In this document: positions 1 through 8,701 of the stretch, one piece after another | How positions within the stretch are numbered: position 1 is the first letter of the stretch | How the letters are laid out: each line of letters starts with the position of its first letter | NCBI GenBank assembly: GCA_007896885.1 | Contig: VOIU01000018.1 | Location: 1-64,000, forward strand | DNA: 64,000 bases | DNA from: Bacteroidaceae bacterium HV4-6-C5C | GTDB taxonomy: Bacteria; Bacteroidota; Bacteroidia; Bacteroidales; Bacteroidaceae | Direction: 5' to 3' | Position numbers and translations under genes: made by a program | The notes under the pieces: generated by a model | The model's database searches: none | Told to the model about the DNA's origin: nothing | The model's input: the letters and a program-made list of their open reading frames with translations, nothing else

Positions 1-90
1 GTAACGCCTACTGAATCGTGCATTAAAGTGAACGGGTATCACCGATTTAGCTGGGTGGGTATCATCCGTTTTTTCCATAGTGGCCAAACG
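1..90. other. CRISPR left flank, possible insertion-sequence end
   Basis: I see no open gene and no CRISPR repeat here. The stretch holds two near-copies of a short motif, gggtatcaccg (about 35-45) and gggtatcatccg (about 58-69), followed by ccatagtggcca ending near 86. Repeated short motifs just inside a terminus that ends in CA are typical of IS21-family ends, which carry several transposase-binding repeats. That would leave only about four bases of a spacer before the first repeat at 91. It could equally be ordinary flanking sequence or the leader side of the array. No transposase gene is visible, so the family is a guess. Confidence 0.3.
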
Positions 91-751
91 GCTGTTTCCA
101 ATGGTTCAAAGATACTAAAATGAAAGCTAATCACAACAAGTTTTTAATTCGTTCAAACTTTAGCTCGCTGTTTCCAATGGTTCAAAGATACTAAAATGAA
201 AGCTAATCACAACCTGAGTAAACAAGAATTCTTCATTTTTATGCTGTTTCCAATGGTTCAAAGATACTAAAATGAAAGCTAATCACAACAACTAAAATTC
301 AATACATTTTGCTGTTGACGCTGTTTCCAATGGTTCAAAGATACTAAAATGAAAGCTAATCACAACATACGAAAAGGAATTGTTAAATACCAATCAGCTG
401 TTTCCAATGGTTCAAAGATACTAAAATGAAAGCTAATCACAACGCAATTGGTACAATTATTAATTCAATATTAGCTGTTTCCAATGGTTCAAAGATACTA
501 AAATGAAAGCTAATCACAACTACAAAGAGATTCAGAAGCTTTGTCCTGAAGCTGTTTCCAATGGTTCAAAGATACTAAAATGAAAGCTAATCACAACTGA
601 TCAATTCGACATGATTTGGAAATGACAGCTGTTTCCAATGGTTCAAAGATACTAAAATGAAAGCTAATCACAACTCAAACAGGCTTCTACTTATGAGGCT
701 GTCAGCTGTTTCCAATGGTTCAAAGATACTAAAATGAAAGCTAATCACAAC
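91..751 (-). CRISPR. CRISPR array, 47-bp repeats, type II (Cas9) Bacteroides family
   Basis: Nine apparently identical 47-bp repeats start at 91, 167, 243, 320, 397, 474, 551, 628 and 705. Eight spacers of 29-30 bp separate them (138-166, 214-242, 290-319, 367-396, 444-473, 521-550, 598-627, 675-704). In the minus-strand reading the repeat starts GTTGTGATTAGC and ends GGAAACAGC. From memory this is close to the long repeat of Bacteroides fragilis-type Cas9 systems, usually called II-C; that is recall, not a search. No cas gene and no anti-repeat (tracrRNA) is present in the window, so cas9/cas1/cas2 should lie to the left of base 1 or elsewhere. Each repeat contains TATCTTTG with TTG 19 bp upstream, a Bacteroides-type promoter pointing into the next spacer on the minus strand. 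That is my reason for assigning minus orientation. Confidence 0.95.
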
Positions 752-1228
752 TGATTCCAAGCTCTTCAATGATACAATTGGTGTAAAATTAATACTCTTA
801 TACATTACACAACATGTTAATAAAAAAACAAAATACGATCTAAAGTTTACTATAAAAACGTATTGCGATTATTATAAATGTCCATTTTATTAACTTCGAT
901 AAAAGTTCAAAAGATAGAAATATAAACTTTAGAAACCCGGAAACATCTCCATACCAAGTCCATACCATCTCCATACCATCTCCATACCATCTCCATACCA
1001 TCTCCACTATATTCTTACCTTGCTTCGCCTCAGCTAGAGTGTAAAAAAGTAGAGAATGTATGGAGATGGTATTAAGAAAATATTACTAAGAAGGTGCTTT
1101 TATGAGGATGTCCACAAGCCTATGTGACTATTCAATGCATTACATATTAATGAAGAATATACGATTAAGGCCAAATACCGATCAAGGCTGCAACATCTTA
1201 TTATCTTAATAATTTGGAGAAATAATAG
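752..1228. other. Intergenic stretch right of the CRISPR array
   Basis: No gene is supported here. The 30 bp after the last repeat (752-781) could be a terminal spacer whose repeat has been lost, or leader sequence. The AT-rich remainder contains the 11-bp tandem repeat and its inverted partner, listed separately. No anti-repeat resembling a tracrRNA was found. Confidence 0.6.
944..1009. repeat. 11-bp tandem repeat (catctccatac) x6
   Basis: Six consecutive 11-bp units. Units 1, 3, 4 and 5 read exactly catctccatac; unit 2 is caagtccatac and unit 6 is catctccacta. A 15-base reverse-complement copy (gtatggagatggtat) lies at 1058-1072, so a transcript in either direction could pair with any of several units and form alternative hairpins. 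Eleven bases is not a multiple of three, so a translated tract would cycle through all frames; I see no gene here. Confidence 0.9.
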
Positions 1229-1236
1229 TATATTTG
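1229..1236 (+). promoter_or_regulatory. Promoter -7 box (TAtaTTTG) of the addAB operon
   Basis: TATATTTG fits the Bacteroidetes sigma-AB -7 consensus TAnnTTTG. It places the likely transcript start near 1241-1244, which is downstream of the TTG codon at 1234. That argues the helicase starts at ATG 1264. No convincing -33 TTG was seen at the right distance. Confidence 0.55.
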
Positions 1237-1263
1237 CAATCAAAGTTATTATACTTAATTTAT

Positions 1264-4200
1264 ATGGAACTATTGGTTTATAAGGCTTCTGCCGGCTCCG
1301 GAAAAACTTTCACATTAGCAGTGGAATACATCAAACTTTTGATAATCAACCCAAGAGCCTACCGGAATATTTTGGCTGTAACCTTCACCAATAAAGCTAC
1401 CGGAGAGATGAAAGAGCGAATTCTCCAACAGCTATATGGTATTTGGAAAAGAGACCCGGCTTCGGATGCATATAAAAAACGTATCCGTGATGATTTGGAA
1501 GATTATGCAAAAAACAATTATCATAATGATAACAATAGCCAAATCCCCTATTCAGATACTAATATTTGCAAAGCGGCCGGAATCGCTTTACTATATATAT
1601 TACATGATTACAGTCGCTTCAGAATAGAGACTATTGATTCTTTTTTTCAGTCGGTAATGAGTAACCTGGCACGGGAATTAGAACTCAGTCCCAGATTGAA
1701 TATAGAGCTTGATAATACCAAAGTGCTCAGTGACGCTGTTGACAGTCTGATAGAAAAACTGACTCCCACCTCCCCTACATTGGCTTGGTTACTGGATTAC
1801 ATTGAAGAGCGGATTGCCGACGACCGACGGTGGAATGTATCAAACGAGATAAAGCGTTTTGGTTGGAATATTTTTGATGAAGGCTATATTGAGCGCGGTG
1901 AAGAGCTGCGGAAACAATTAAAAGACCCGGAAATTATAAAGAATTACCGCAAGATTCTTAAAGCTATGGAAACCGAAGCATTGGAGCAGATGAAAGGTTT
2001 CTATGATCAATTTGAAGGTGAGTTAGAAAGTCATGGACTTCAAGCTGATGATCTTAAAAACGGGTCAAAGGGTATTGGAAGTTATTTTCGTAAATTGCGG
2101 GATGGACGACTATCTAATAAAGATGTGGTTAATGCCACACTAGCCAACTGTTTGGCAGATTCGAAGAACTGGGCAACCAAGACATCTCCACAAAAAGATG
2201 AGATTATCCGTTTAGCAGAAAACAGTCTTCGCCCTCTCCTATCAGATGCCGAAATATATCGAAATAAGAACAACAAAACAATCAATAGCTGCCGACTGTC
2301 ACTGCAACATTTGAACAAGCTACAATTACTTGCCAACATTGATGAGGAAGTGCGTACATTGAACAGGGAAAATAATCGCTTTTTACTATCCGACACCAAT
2401 GCTCTACTACATCATCTTATACAAGACGGCGATTCTTCATTCGTATTCGAAAAAATTGGAGCCAATATTCGCAATGTAATGATTGACGAGTTTCAAGATA
2501 CCAGCCGCATGCAATGGGATAATTTCAGAATATTATTACTGGAAGGATTATCCCAAGGAGCTGACAGCTTAATTGTAGGTGATGTAAAGCAATCTATCTA
2601 CAGATGGCGAAATGGGGATTGGGGTATTTTGAATGCCCTGAAAACAGGAAATCAAACGGCATCAATTCCATTTCCCATACGTGTGGAATCACTAAAAACC
2701 AATCGCAGAAGTGAGACAACGATTATCGACTTTAACAATCGGCTGTTTATAGCTGCTACAGCATACCTAAACAAAATTTATATAGAGGAACTGAGTGAGG
2801 ATTGCAAGCCTCTTTTACAAGCATATTCGGATGTAGTTCAAGAGTCTCCCCGCGAGAATACACAAGGATATGTGAAGATCGCATTTGTTGAACCGAATGA
2901 AGAGCATGATTATATGGAGCAGACTCTTATCCAGTTGGGAGAAGAGACGATGCGTCTTTTATCCGAAGGAGTAAAAACCAATGATATCACCATTCTTGTT
3001 CGTAAAAACAAAAACATACCTCTTATAGCAGACTATTTCGATAAAACAATCCACATTCCAATAGTTTCGGATGAAGCATTTCGCTTGGATGCATCGATAG
3101 CAATCTGTATGTTGATTGATGCCCTCCGATACATTTCAAATCCTGAAAATAATATTGCCAAAGCATCACTCATTTCAAGTTATATTTTACAAATACGCAA
3201 AAATAAAACTGAATGGGATAGTATTTTTAAATCGCAAACGGAAGAAATATTGCCTGAGTCTTTTTATAACCGGATGTATACTTTGCGCTTGATGCCTCTT
3301 TATGAATTATTAGAAGAGTTATTTAGTCTATTTGAAATGAAAATCATCGAAAAACAAGATGCCTATCTCTTCTGCTTTTTCGATGCTGTGACAGAATATC
3401 TTGAGAATAATTCGTCCGATATAGATTCATTTTTACGATATTGGGATGATGTGTTAAGCAGCAAAACCATACCGAGTGGAGAGATGGAAGGGATAAGAAT
3501 TCTTTCTATTCATAAATCGAAAGGGCTGGAATTCCATACAGTTCTGATACCATTTTGCGACTGGAAAATAGAAAATGAGACCAACAACCAGCTAGTTTGG
3601 TGTGCCCCTACTGAATCTCCCTATAATACATTGGATATTGTGCCGGTAAATTACTCATCTACCATGGCGGAGTCTGTCTACAAAGATGACTATTTAAACG
3701 AACGATTACAACTTTGGGTAGATAATCTCAATTTATTGTATGTTGCCTGTACCCGCGCTGGAAAAAACCTCATTATGTGGAGCAAAAAAGGACAAAAAGG
3801 GACGATTTCAGAGTTATTATTCAATACTCTTCCGGCAATAGCCAATCAGGGAAATACAACATGGGATGAAGACGAAGGACTTTTTGAAACAGGTCGACTA
3901 TGCTCATCCGATACCGAAGAATTTTCGCATAAAGATACTTTAGAAGAAACGATTAACAGATTAACTCAAAAGGCTCAAAAACGATCTGTACATATGGAAA
4001 GTATGCGCCACGATATTGAATTTAAACAATCCAATCGATCTGCCGATTTTATTCAGGGCTTGGATGAGGAAGAGTCAAACAATCGATTCATCAACAAAGG
4101 TAAATTACTTCATACCTTATTCTCCGGAATTGACACAGAAGATGATATACCCAACGCCATTGATCGTCTTATTTTTGAAGGAATTATCGGAACTAAAGAA

Positions 4201-4533
4201 ATGGAAAAGGAAGTTCGAGAACTTATAAAAGATGCATTCAATTTGCCACAAATAAAAGATTGGTATTCCGGTAATTGGAAATTATTTACCGAATGTGATA
4301 TTATCTGGAAGGAAGACGGGATATTGCAGACTCGCCGCCCTGACCGTGTTATGATGCGCGATGATAAAATTATTGTGATAGACTTCAAGTTTGGAAAAAA
4401 GAATAAAGAATACAATAAACAGGTACAGGGCTATATACAGCTTCTTACGCGTATGGGATATCCATCAGACAATATCAAAGGATATTTGTGGTATGTAACT
4501 AAAAAAGAGTTGGAACCGGTCAATAATGCCTAA
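1264..4533 (+). CDS. addA: AddA-like UvrD/RecB-family helicase-nuclease
   Basis: A 1,089-residue superfamily 1A helicase with a C-terminal RecB-type nuclease, expected to process DNA double-strand ends with the next gene's product. The Walker A motif ASAGSGKT is at about 8-15, the TFTNKAT motif at about 45, the Walker B-like DEFQDT at about 408, and the RILSIHKSKGLEF and YVACTRA helicase motifs follow. The nuclease motif DRVMMRDDKIIVIDFKFG is near 1030-1045, supplying the D and DxK residues. An upstream TTG at 1234 keeps the frame open, but the promoter box overlaps it and the typical family start is MELLVYKASAGSGKT, so I start at ATG 1264. The addB-like gene follows after 37 bp. A plain RecB is less likely because the partner is AddB-like rather than RecC/RecD. 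Confidence 0.85.
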   Translation: MELLVYKASAGSGKTFTLAVEYIKLLIINPRAYRNILAVTFTNKATGEMKERILQQLYGIWKRDPASDAYKKRIRDDLEDYAKNNYHNDNNSQIPYSDTNICKAAGIALLYILHDYSRFRIETIDSFFQSVMSNLARELELSPRLNIELDNTKVLSDAVDSLIEKLTPTSPTLAWLLDYIEERIADDRRWNVSNEIKRFGWNIFDEGYIERGEELRKQLKDPEIIKNYRKILKAMETEALEQMKGFYDQFEGELESHGLQADDLKNGSKGIGSYFRKLRDGRLSNKDVVNATLANCLADSKNWATKTSPQKDEIIRLAENSLRPLLSDAEIYRNKNNKTINSCRLSLQHLNKLQLLANIDEEVRTLNRENNRFLLSDTNALLHHLIQDGDSSFVFEKIGANIRNVMIDEFQDTSRMQWDNFRILLLEGLSQGADSLIVGDVKQSIYRWRNGDWGILNALKTGNQTASIPFPIRVESLKTNRRSETTIIDFNNRLFIAATAYLNKIYIEELSEDCKPLLQAYSDVVQESPRENTQGYVKIAFVEPNEEHDYMEQTLIQLGEETMRLLSEGVKTNDITILVRKNKNIPLIADYFDKTIHIPIVSDEAFRLDASIAICMLIDALRYISNPENNIAKASLISSYILQIRKNKTEWDSIFKSQTEEILPESFYNRMYTLRLMPLYELLEELFSLFEMKIIEKQDAYLFCFFDAVTEYLENNSSDIDSFLRYWDDVLSSKTIPSGEMEGIRILSIHKSKGLEFHTVLIPFCDWKIENETNNQLVWCAPTESPYNTLDIVPVNYSSTMAESVYKDDYLNERLQLWVDNLNLLYVACTRAGKNLIMWSKKGQKGTISELLFNTLPAIANQGNTTWDEDEGLFETGRLCSSDTEEFSHKDTLEETINRLTQKAQKRSVHMESMRHDIEFKQSNRSADFIQGLDEEESNNRFINKGKLLHTLFSGIDTEDDIPNAIDRLIFEGIIGTKEMEKEVRELIKDAFNLPQIKDWYSGNWKLFTECDIIWKEDGILQTRRPDRVMMRDDKIIVIDFKFGKKNKEYNKQVQGYIQLLTRMGYPSDNIKGYLWYVTKKELEPVNNA

Positions 4534-4570
4534 ACATATTATGTTTGTTACTCACTAATAATCATTAATC

Positions 4571-7507
4571 ATGCAAACATTTCTTCAATTAGTAGCTCAA
4601 GATTTATATAATAAGATAGGCAACGACTTATCTCATACAGCTGTCGTATTCCCGAATAAACGCGCGGGATTATTTTTCAATGAGTATTTGGCTACACAGG
4701 ATGACTGTCCGCTATGGTCTCCCGCTTACATCAGTATCAGCGAATTATTTATTCAATTATCTTCATTGAAGTCCGGAGATTCCATCCGACTGGTTTGTGA
4801 ATTATACAAAGTCTTTCGTGAAGAGACAGGTAGTGAAGAATCTTTGGATGACTTTTATTTTTGGGGAGAATTACTCATTAGCGACTTTGATGATGTAGAT
4901 AAGAACTTGGTCGATGCCGACCGACTTTTTTCTAACTTACAAGATCTGAAGAATATCATGGATGACTATGATTTTCTCGATAAAGAGCAAGAAGAAGCAA
5001 TCCGGCAATTCTTCCAAAATTTCTCTATAGAGAAACGAACACAGCTTAAAGATAAATTTATCTCATTGTGGGATAAACTAAAAGATATTTACCATCACTA
5101 TCGGTACAATCTGAAGGAACTCGGCATCGCATACGAAGGCATGATGTACCGTGATGTAATTAGTTTATTAAACCCTGATGAGCTAAAATACGAACGCTAT
5201 GTTTTTGTAGGATTCAATGTGTTAAACAAAGTTGAAATACATCTATTCGAGCAACTTCAAAAAGCAGGAAAGGCTCTTTTTTATTGGGATTATGACATCT
5301 TCTACACCCAATTGCCGCATGAGCAAGATCCTCCCTATAATCATGAAGCCGGTGAGTTCATTATGCGCAATCTAAAACTGTTCCCTAACGAATTGCCGGA
5401 ATCGTTTTTTGATGTAATGCGTAAGCCAAAGAAAGTGCGTTATATCTCATCTCCTACGGAGAATGCGCAAGCACGTTTTTTACCCGAATGGATACGCAGT
5501 GTAATAAACACACCTTTTGACAAAAAAGAAAACGATGAGAGTGTCAACACTGCAGAAAAGGAGAAATACATAAAAGAAAAAGAGAATGCTGTAGTACTCT
5601 GTAATGAATCGTTATTACTTCCTGTGCTTCATTCCATCCCCACGGAAGTGCAAAATGTAAATGTCACAATGGGATTCCCATTGGCGCAAACGCCGATATA
5701 TAGTTTTGTCACTGGACTGATGGAACTTCAGATTGTGGGATATCAGACCGATAGTGGGCGTTATACCTACGATTGTGTATTATCTGTACTTAAACATCCG
5801 TACACCCGACAACTGTCAGGCTTAGCTACAGATTTGGAAAAACAGTTGATAAAAGATAATCGCTTTTATCCACTTCCATCCGAACTAAAGAAAGATGACT
5901 TTCTGGATAAACTATTTACTCCCCAATACGGAATATCCGCCCTATGTACATATCTCATTGACATACTGCGCGAAGTGGCAGTTCTTTATCGTCAGGAACA
6001 CGACAATGATGATATTTTCAATCAACTTTACCGGGAATCCCTCTTTAAAACATATACCACAATAAACAGACTTTTCAGTCTAGTTGAAAGTGGCGAATTA
6101 AAAGTTCAGACAGAAACTTTCAAACGGCTCCTTACTCGCATATTAGCCACATCGAATATTCCATTTCATGGCGAGCCTGCCATCGGAATGCAGATAATGG
6201 GTGTTTTGGAGACGCGTAATCTTGATTTCCGAAATATAATAGTACTTTCACTTAATGAAGGACAACTCCCTAAATCGGGAAGCGATTCTTCATTCATTCC
6301 TTATAATCTTCGGAAAGCTTTTGGGATGACCACTATAGAGCATAAGAATGCCGTATATGCGTATTATTTTTATAGATTAATACAACGTGCCGAAAACGTT
6401 ACACTCGTATATAATACGGCTACAGAAGGACTAAATCGGGGGGAAATGTCCCGATTCATGCTACAATATCTAGTAGAGTCTCCACACGCTATAGCAAAGG
6501 AATATTTAGAAGCCGGTCAATCTCCGCAGAGTAACCGGGAGATTATTATTCCCAAAACGCCCGATATGCTTAGGGATATGTATAATACTTATCACATAAG
6601 CCAGCATCCCAAGTCGTATTTATCGCCTTCAGCATTGAACACCTATTTAGACTGTCCACTAAAATTTTATTATAATTATGTTGCTAAGCTAAAACTCCCG
6701 GAGGAAGTAAGCGCGGAAATAGATTCCGCTTTATTTGGAACTATTTTTCATCGATCCGCTCAATTAGCTTATGAGCACTTGACTGTTGATAACACTGAAA
6801 TACGAAAGGAGGATTTGGAACGGCTCTTGCGTAATGAAGTAAAACTACAAGATTTCGTAGATATAGCTTTCAAAGAATGCTTCTTCCATGTATCAGCTAC
6901 CGAAAAATCGGAATATAACGGCACGCAGCTTATTAATGCAAAGGTTATCTATTCGTATCTACGACAATTATTGCGTAATGATTTGCAATATACTCCTTTT
7001 CATATGGTAGCAATGGAGAAAAAAGTAGCGGAAGTTATCGAAATAGAAACTTCAATGGGTAAATTGGAAATGAAGATTGGAGGTACAATTGACCGAATGG
7101 ACCGTAAAGAAGACATCTTACGCATTGTAGATTATAAAACCGGAGGCAATCCACAAACGCCAAAGAATATAGAACAATTGTTTACCCCTGCAGAAGACCG
7201 TCCCAATTATATTTTCCAAACATTCCTATATGCCTTGATCATGTGTCGTAAACAAAATCTCAAAGTAGCACCTTCTTTATTATACATTCATAGAGCTGCG
7301 TCAGAGACTTATTCCCCGATTATTGAAATGGGAGAACCTCGCCAACCCAAGATATCTATTAATAATTTTGCTTTTTATGAAGATGAATTTAATCAAAAAT
7401 TGCAGGATCTATTACGTGAGATTTTTAATTCCGAAACTCCCTTTAGGCAAACTAAAGAAAAGAAGAAATGTGAATACTGCGATTATAAAAAATTATGTAA
7501 ACGATAA
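4571..7507 (+). CDS. addB: AddB-like inactivated helicase with Fe-S nuclease domain
   Basis: A 978-residue partner of the preceding helicase-nuclease. The N-terminal half resembles AddB, a helicase-like fold lacking an obvious intact Walker A (the region reads VVFPNKRAG). The C-terminal quarter is a PD-(D/E)xK nuclease with GTIDRMDR and IVDYKTGG near 840-860. Four cysteines fit the AddB iron-sulfur staple: one in LDCPLKFYY at about 695, and C967, C970 and C976 in CEYCDYKKLC at the very end. The staple residues bracket the nuclease domain, as in Bacillus AddB. The complex is expected to resect double-strand ends for RecA. It is co-oriented with addA, 37 bp downstream and presumably on one transcript. 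The start is ATG 4571; no better alternative was seen. Confidence 0.83.
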   Translation: MQTFLQLVAQDLYNKIGNDLSHTAVVFPNKRAGLFFNEYLATQDDCPLWSPAYISISELFIQLSSLKSGDSIRLVCELYKVFREETGSEESLDDFYFWGELLISDFDDVDKNLVDADRLFSNLQDLKNIMDDYDFLDKEQEEAIRQFFQNFSIEKRTQLKDKFISLWDKLKDIYHHYRYNLKELGIAYEGMMYRDVISLLNPDELKYERYVFVGFNVLNKVEIHLFEQLQKAGKALFYWDYDIFYTQLPHEQDPPYNHEAGEFIMRNLKLFPNELPESFFDVMRKPKKVRYISSPTENAQARFLPEWIRSVINTPFDKKENDESVNTAEKEKYIKEKENAVVLCNESLLLPVLHSIPTEVQNVNVTMGFPLAQTPIYSFVTGLMELQIVGYQTDSGRYTYDCVLSVLKHPYTRQLSGLATDLEKQLIKDNRFYPLPSELKKDDFLDKLFTPQYGISALCTYLIDILREVAVLYRQEHDNDDIFNQLYRESLFKTYTTINRLFSLVESGELKVQTETFKRLLTRILATSNIPFHGEPAIGMQIMGVLETRNLDFRNIIVLSLNEGQLPKSGSDSSFIPYNLRKAFGMTTIEHKNAVYAYYFYRLIQRAENVTLVYNTATEGLNRGEMSRFMLQYLVESPHAIAKEYLEAGQSPQSNREIIIPKTPDMLRDMYNTYHISQHPKSYLSPSALNTYLDCPLKFYYNYVAKLKLPEEVSAEIDSALFGTIFHRSAQLAYEHLTVDNTEIRKEDLERLLRNEVKLQDFVDIAFKECFFHVSATEKSEYNGTQLINAKVIYSYLRQLLRNDLQYTPFHMVAMEKKVAEVIEIETSMGKLEMKIGGTIDRMDRKEDILRIVDYKTGGNPQTPKNIEQLFTPAEDRPNYIFQTFLYALIMCRKQNLKVAPSLLYIHRAASETYSPIIEMGEPRQPKISINNFAFYEDEFNQKLQDLLREIFNSETPFRQTKEKKKCEYCDYKKLCKR

Positions 7508-7579
7508 ATATATCTTTTATAATATCTCCAGATTATTGTCGTATTACTTATAAGAGTCTGATTGATAAGTATAAAAAGT

Positions 7580-7602
7580 AGGGGTTGCTAATCACAACCC
7601 CT
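7580..7602 (-). terminator. Intrinsic terminator of the PepSY-like gene
   Basis: The 8-bp stem aggggttg/caacccct has a 7-base loop. Read on the minus strand it is followed by acttttta, so it terminates the leftward gene at 7629. Plus-strand reading lacks a T tract, so addB may not terminate here. Confidence 0.7.
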
Positions 7603-7628
7603 GAAAGGCTAACAGATAGGAAACAACA

Positions 7629-7979
7629 TCACAATACTTTTTCCCCTTTCTCATTGAATAGGATTGTTTCTTCACTGCTTGCATCAGTCCTATTCTTTAG
7701 AATTACTACTTTATAAAGCTTGCCAGCTTCCCTCTCCGCAACAAAAAGCTCTTTTATAGAACCTTCCGGATAATCTTTTTTCAAAACTTCAATCACTGCA
7801 CCCGGCAACTCTTCCACCTCTATGGCTTTAAATTCTTCAGTCTGTTTCTGTGGATATTGTTCTACTGCAGGTCTCTCTGTTGGAACTGGCATAGAATCTG
7901 TTTTCACCGGATCTTGAGCCAACACATTTGCTGTAGCAAAAATCATTGCCACCGCAGCGATAAATAGAATCTTTTTCAT
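7629..7979 (-). CDS. Small secreted PepSY-like protein
   Basis: A 116-residue exported protein. The signal peptide MKKILFIAAVAMIFATANVLAQ is expected to be cleaved after VLA. A proline-rich linker (about 24-50) follows, then a compact domain of about 65 residues whose pattern (PGAVIEVLKKDYPEG, then YKVVILKN and ILFNEKGEKVL) resembles one half of the PepSY-like/BLIP-like periplasmic proteins common in Bacteroides. The domain assignment is by pattern only. It is a single gene with its own terminator, lying convergent to addB. The role is unknown; this family is often found near envelope-stress systems, but nothing here shows that. A hypothetical periplasmic protein is the safe call. Confidence 0.7.
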   Translation of the reverse strand: MKKILFIAAVAMIFATANVLAQDPVKTDSMPVPTERPAVEQYPQKQTEEFKAIEVEELPGAVIEVLKKDYPEGSIKELFVAEREAGKLYKVVILKNRTDASSEETILFNEKGEKVL

Positions 7980-8212
7980 GATCTTAATTTTTTAGTGAAT
8001 AATTCAGTTAATTTCCATACCTAGTTAAAGACAAAGAAGATACCAAAAGTCCAATTCACACATAGCACATTAAATATCAGCAGATTAAGACAAAAAAATC
8101 AGAATAATTAAGATGTAGAATAAATGTAGAATCTACACATCGCCGTAGAAATATTCCACAGTAAAAAAAACAGCAAAAGAAAAATGGATGTGAATTAAAA
8201 GAAAGGAATATG

Positions 8213-8285
8213 AGCGGAAAACGAGACTCGAACTCGCGACCCTAACCTTGGCAAGGTTATGCTCTACCAACTGAGCTATTTCCGC
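8213..8285 (-). tRNA. tRNA-Gly (GCC), copy 2
   Basis: The minus strand folds as a full cloverleaf. The acceptor stem is GCGGAAA/TTTCCGC with discriminator T73. The anticodon stem TAACC/GGTTA carries loop TTGCCAA, so the anticodon is GCC. The T loop is TTCGAGT. CCA is not encoded. The sequence is identical to the copy at 8519-8591. Confidence 0.95.
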
Positions 8286-8303
8286 AAAATCTAAAAAAAG
8301 CAG

Positions 8304-8386
8304 TGAAGAGGAGGAGACTCGAACTCCCACGACAAACTGTCACTACCCCCTCAAAGTAGCGCGTCTACCAATTCCGCCACCTCTCC
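8304..8386 (-). tRNA. tRNA-Leu (GAG)
   Basis: A class II tRNA with a long variable arm. The acceptor GGAGAGG pairs with CCTCTTC through one G-T wobble. The anticodon loop is TTGAGGG (GAG). The discriminator is A73 and no CCA is encoded. It is the third gene in the transcribed order of the cluster. Confidence 0.93.
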
Positions 8387-8416
8387 ATGCACACTGTCAA
8401 ACAATAATTCACCTTT

Positions 8417-8501
8417 TGGTGCCCAGAACAGGACTCGAACCTGCATGCCTTGCGACACACGCACCTGAAACGTGCGCGTCTACCAATTCCGCCACCTGGG
8501 C
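8417..8501 (-). tRNA. tRNA-Leu (CAG)
   Basis: A class II tRNA with acceptor GCCCAGG/TCTGGGC, anticodon loop TTCAGGT (CAG) and a long variable arm. CCA is encoded (GGGCACCA), unlike the other three tRNAs of the cluster. Confidence 0.94.
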
Positions 8502-8518
8502 CTTGGGTTTAATTATTG

Positions 8519-8591
8519 AGCGGAAAACGAGACTCGAACTCGCGACCCTAACCTTGGCAAGGTTATGCTCTACCAACTGAGCTATTTCCGC
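8519..8591 (-). tRNA. tRNA-Gly (GCC), copy 1
   Basis: The first gene of the minus-strand cluster, 12 bp from the promoter's -7 box. Same cloverleaf as copy 2: loop TTGCCAA, discriminator T, no encoded CCA. Identical over its full length to 8213-8285. Confidence 0.95.
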
Positions 8592-8602
8592 GTTTGCGGA
8601 TG

Positions 8603-8633
8603 CAAAGGTAGATATTTTATTGGGATCACCAAA
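8603..8633 (-). promoter_or_regulatory. Consensus promoter of the tRNA cluster
   Basis: On the minus strand, TTTG (8630-8633) is followed by 19 bp and then TACCTTTG (8603-8610). This is an exact match to the Bacteroides sigma-AB TTTG/TAnnTTTG pattern. The first tRNA begins 12 bp later. Confidence 0.85.
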
Positions 8634-8701
8634 CATTCCGCATACTTTTTTGACAGGATTTTACCCCCTTCTTATAGATAAAAAAAGATGAAGCTTGATA
8701 A

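Noticed and set aside
91..7507. CRISPR array and addAB as one defence module.
   Set aside because: About 500 bp and a separate promoter lie between them, no cas gene is present, and addAB is a housekeeping repair pair. Adjacency alone is weak.
7580..7602. The terminator contains gttgtgattagc, the first 12 bases of the CRISPR repeat, suggesting a tracrRNA anti-repeat.
   Set aside because: The match stops after 12 bases, lies within a short terminator hairpin, and has no further repeat complementarity or tracr-like structure. Probably chance.
8133..8636. Two open frames of 65 and 75 residues with shared segments (AEIAQLVEHNLAKVRVASSS).
   Set aside because: They are translations of the tRNA-Gly and tRNA-Leu genes. 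The shared segment is the duplicated tRNA-Gly.
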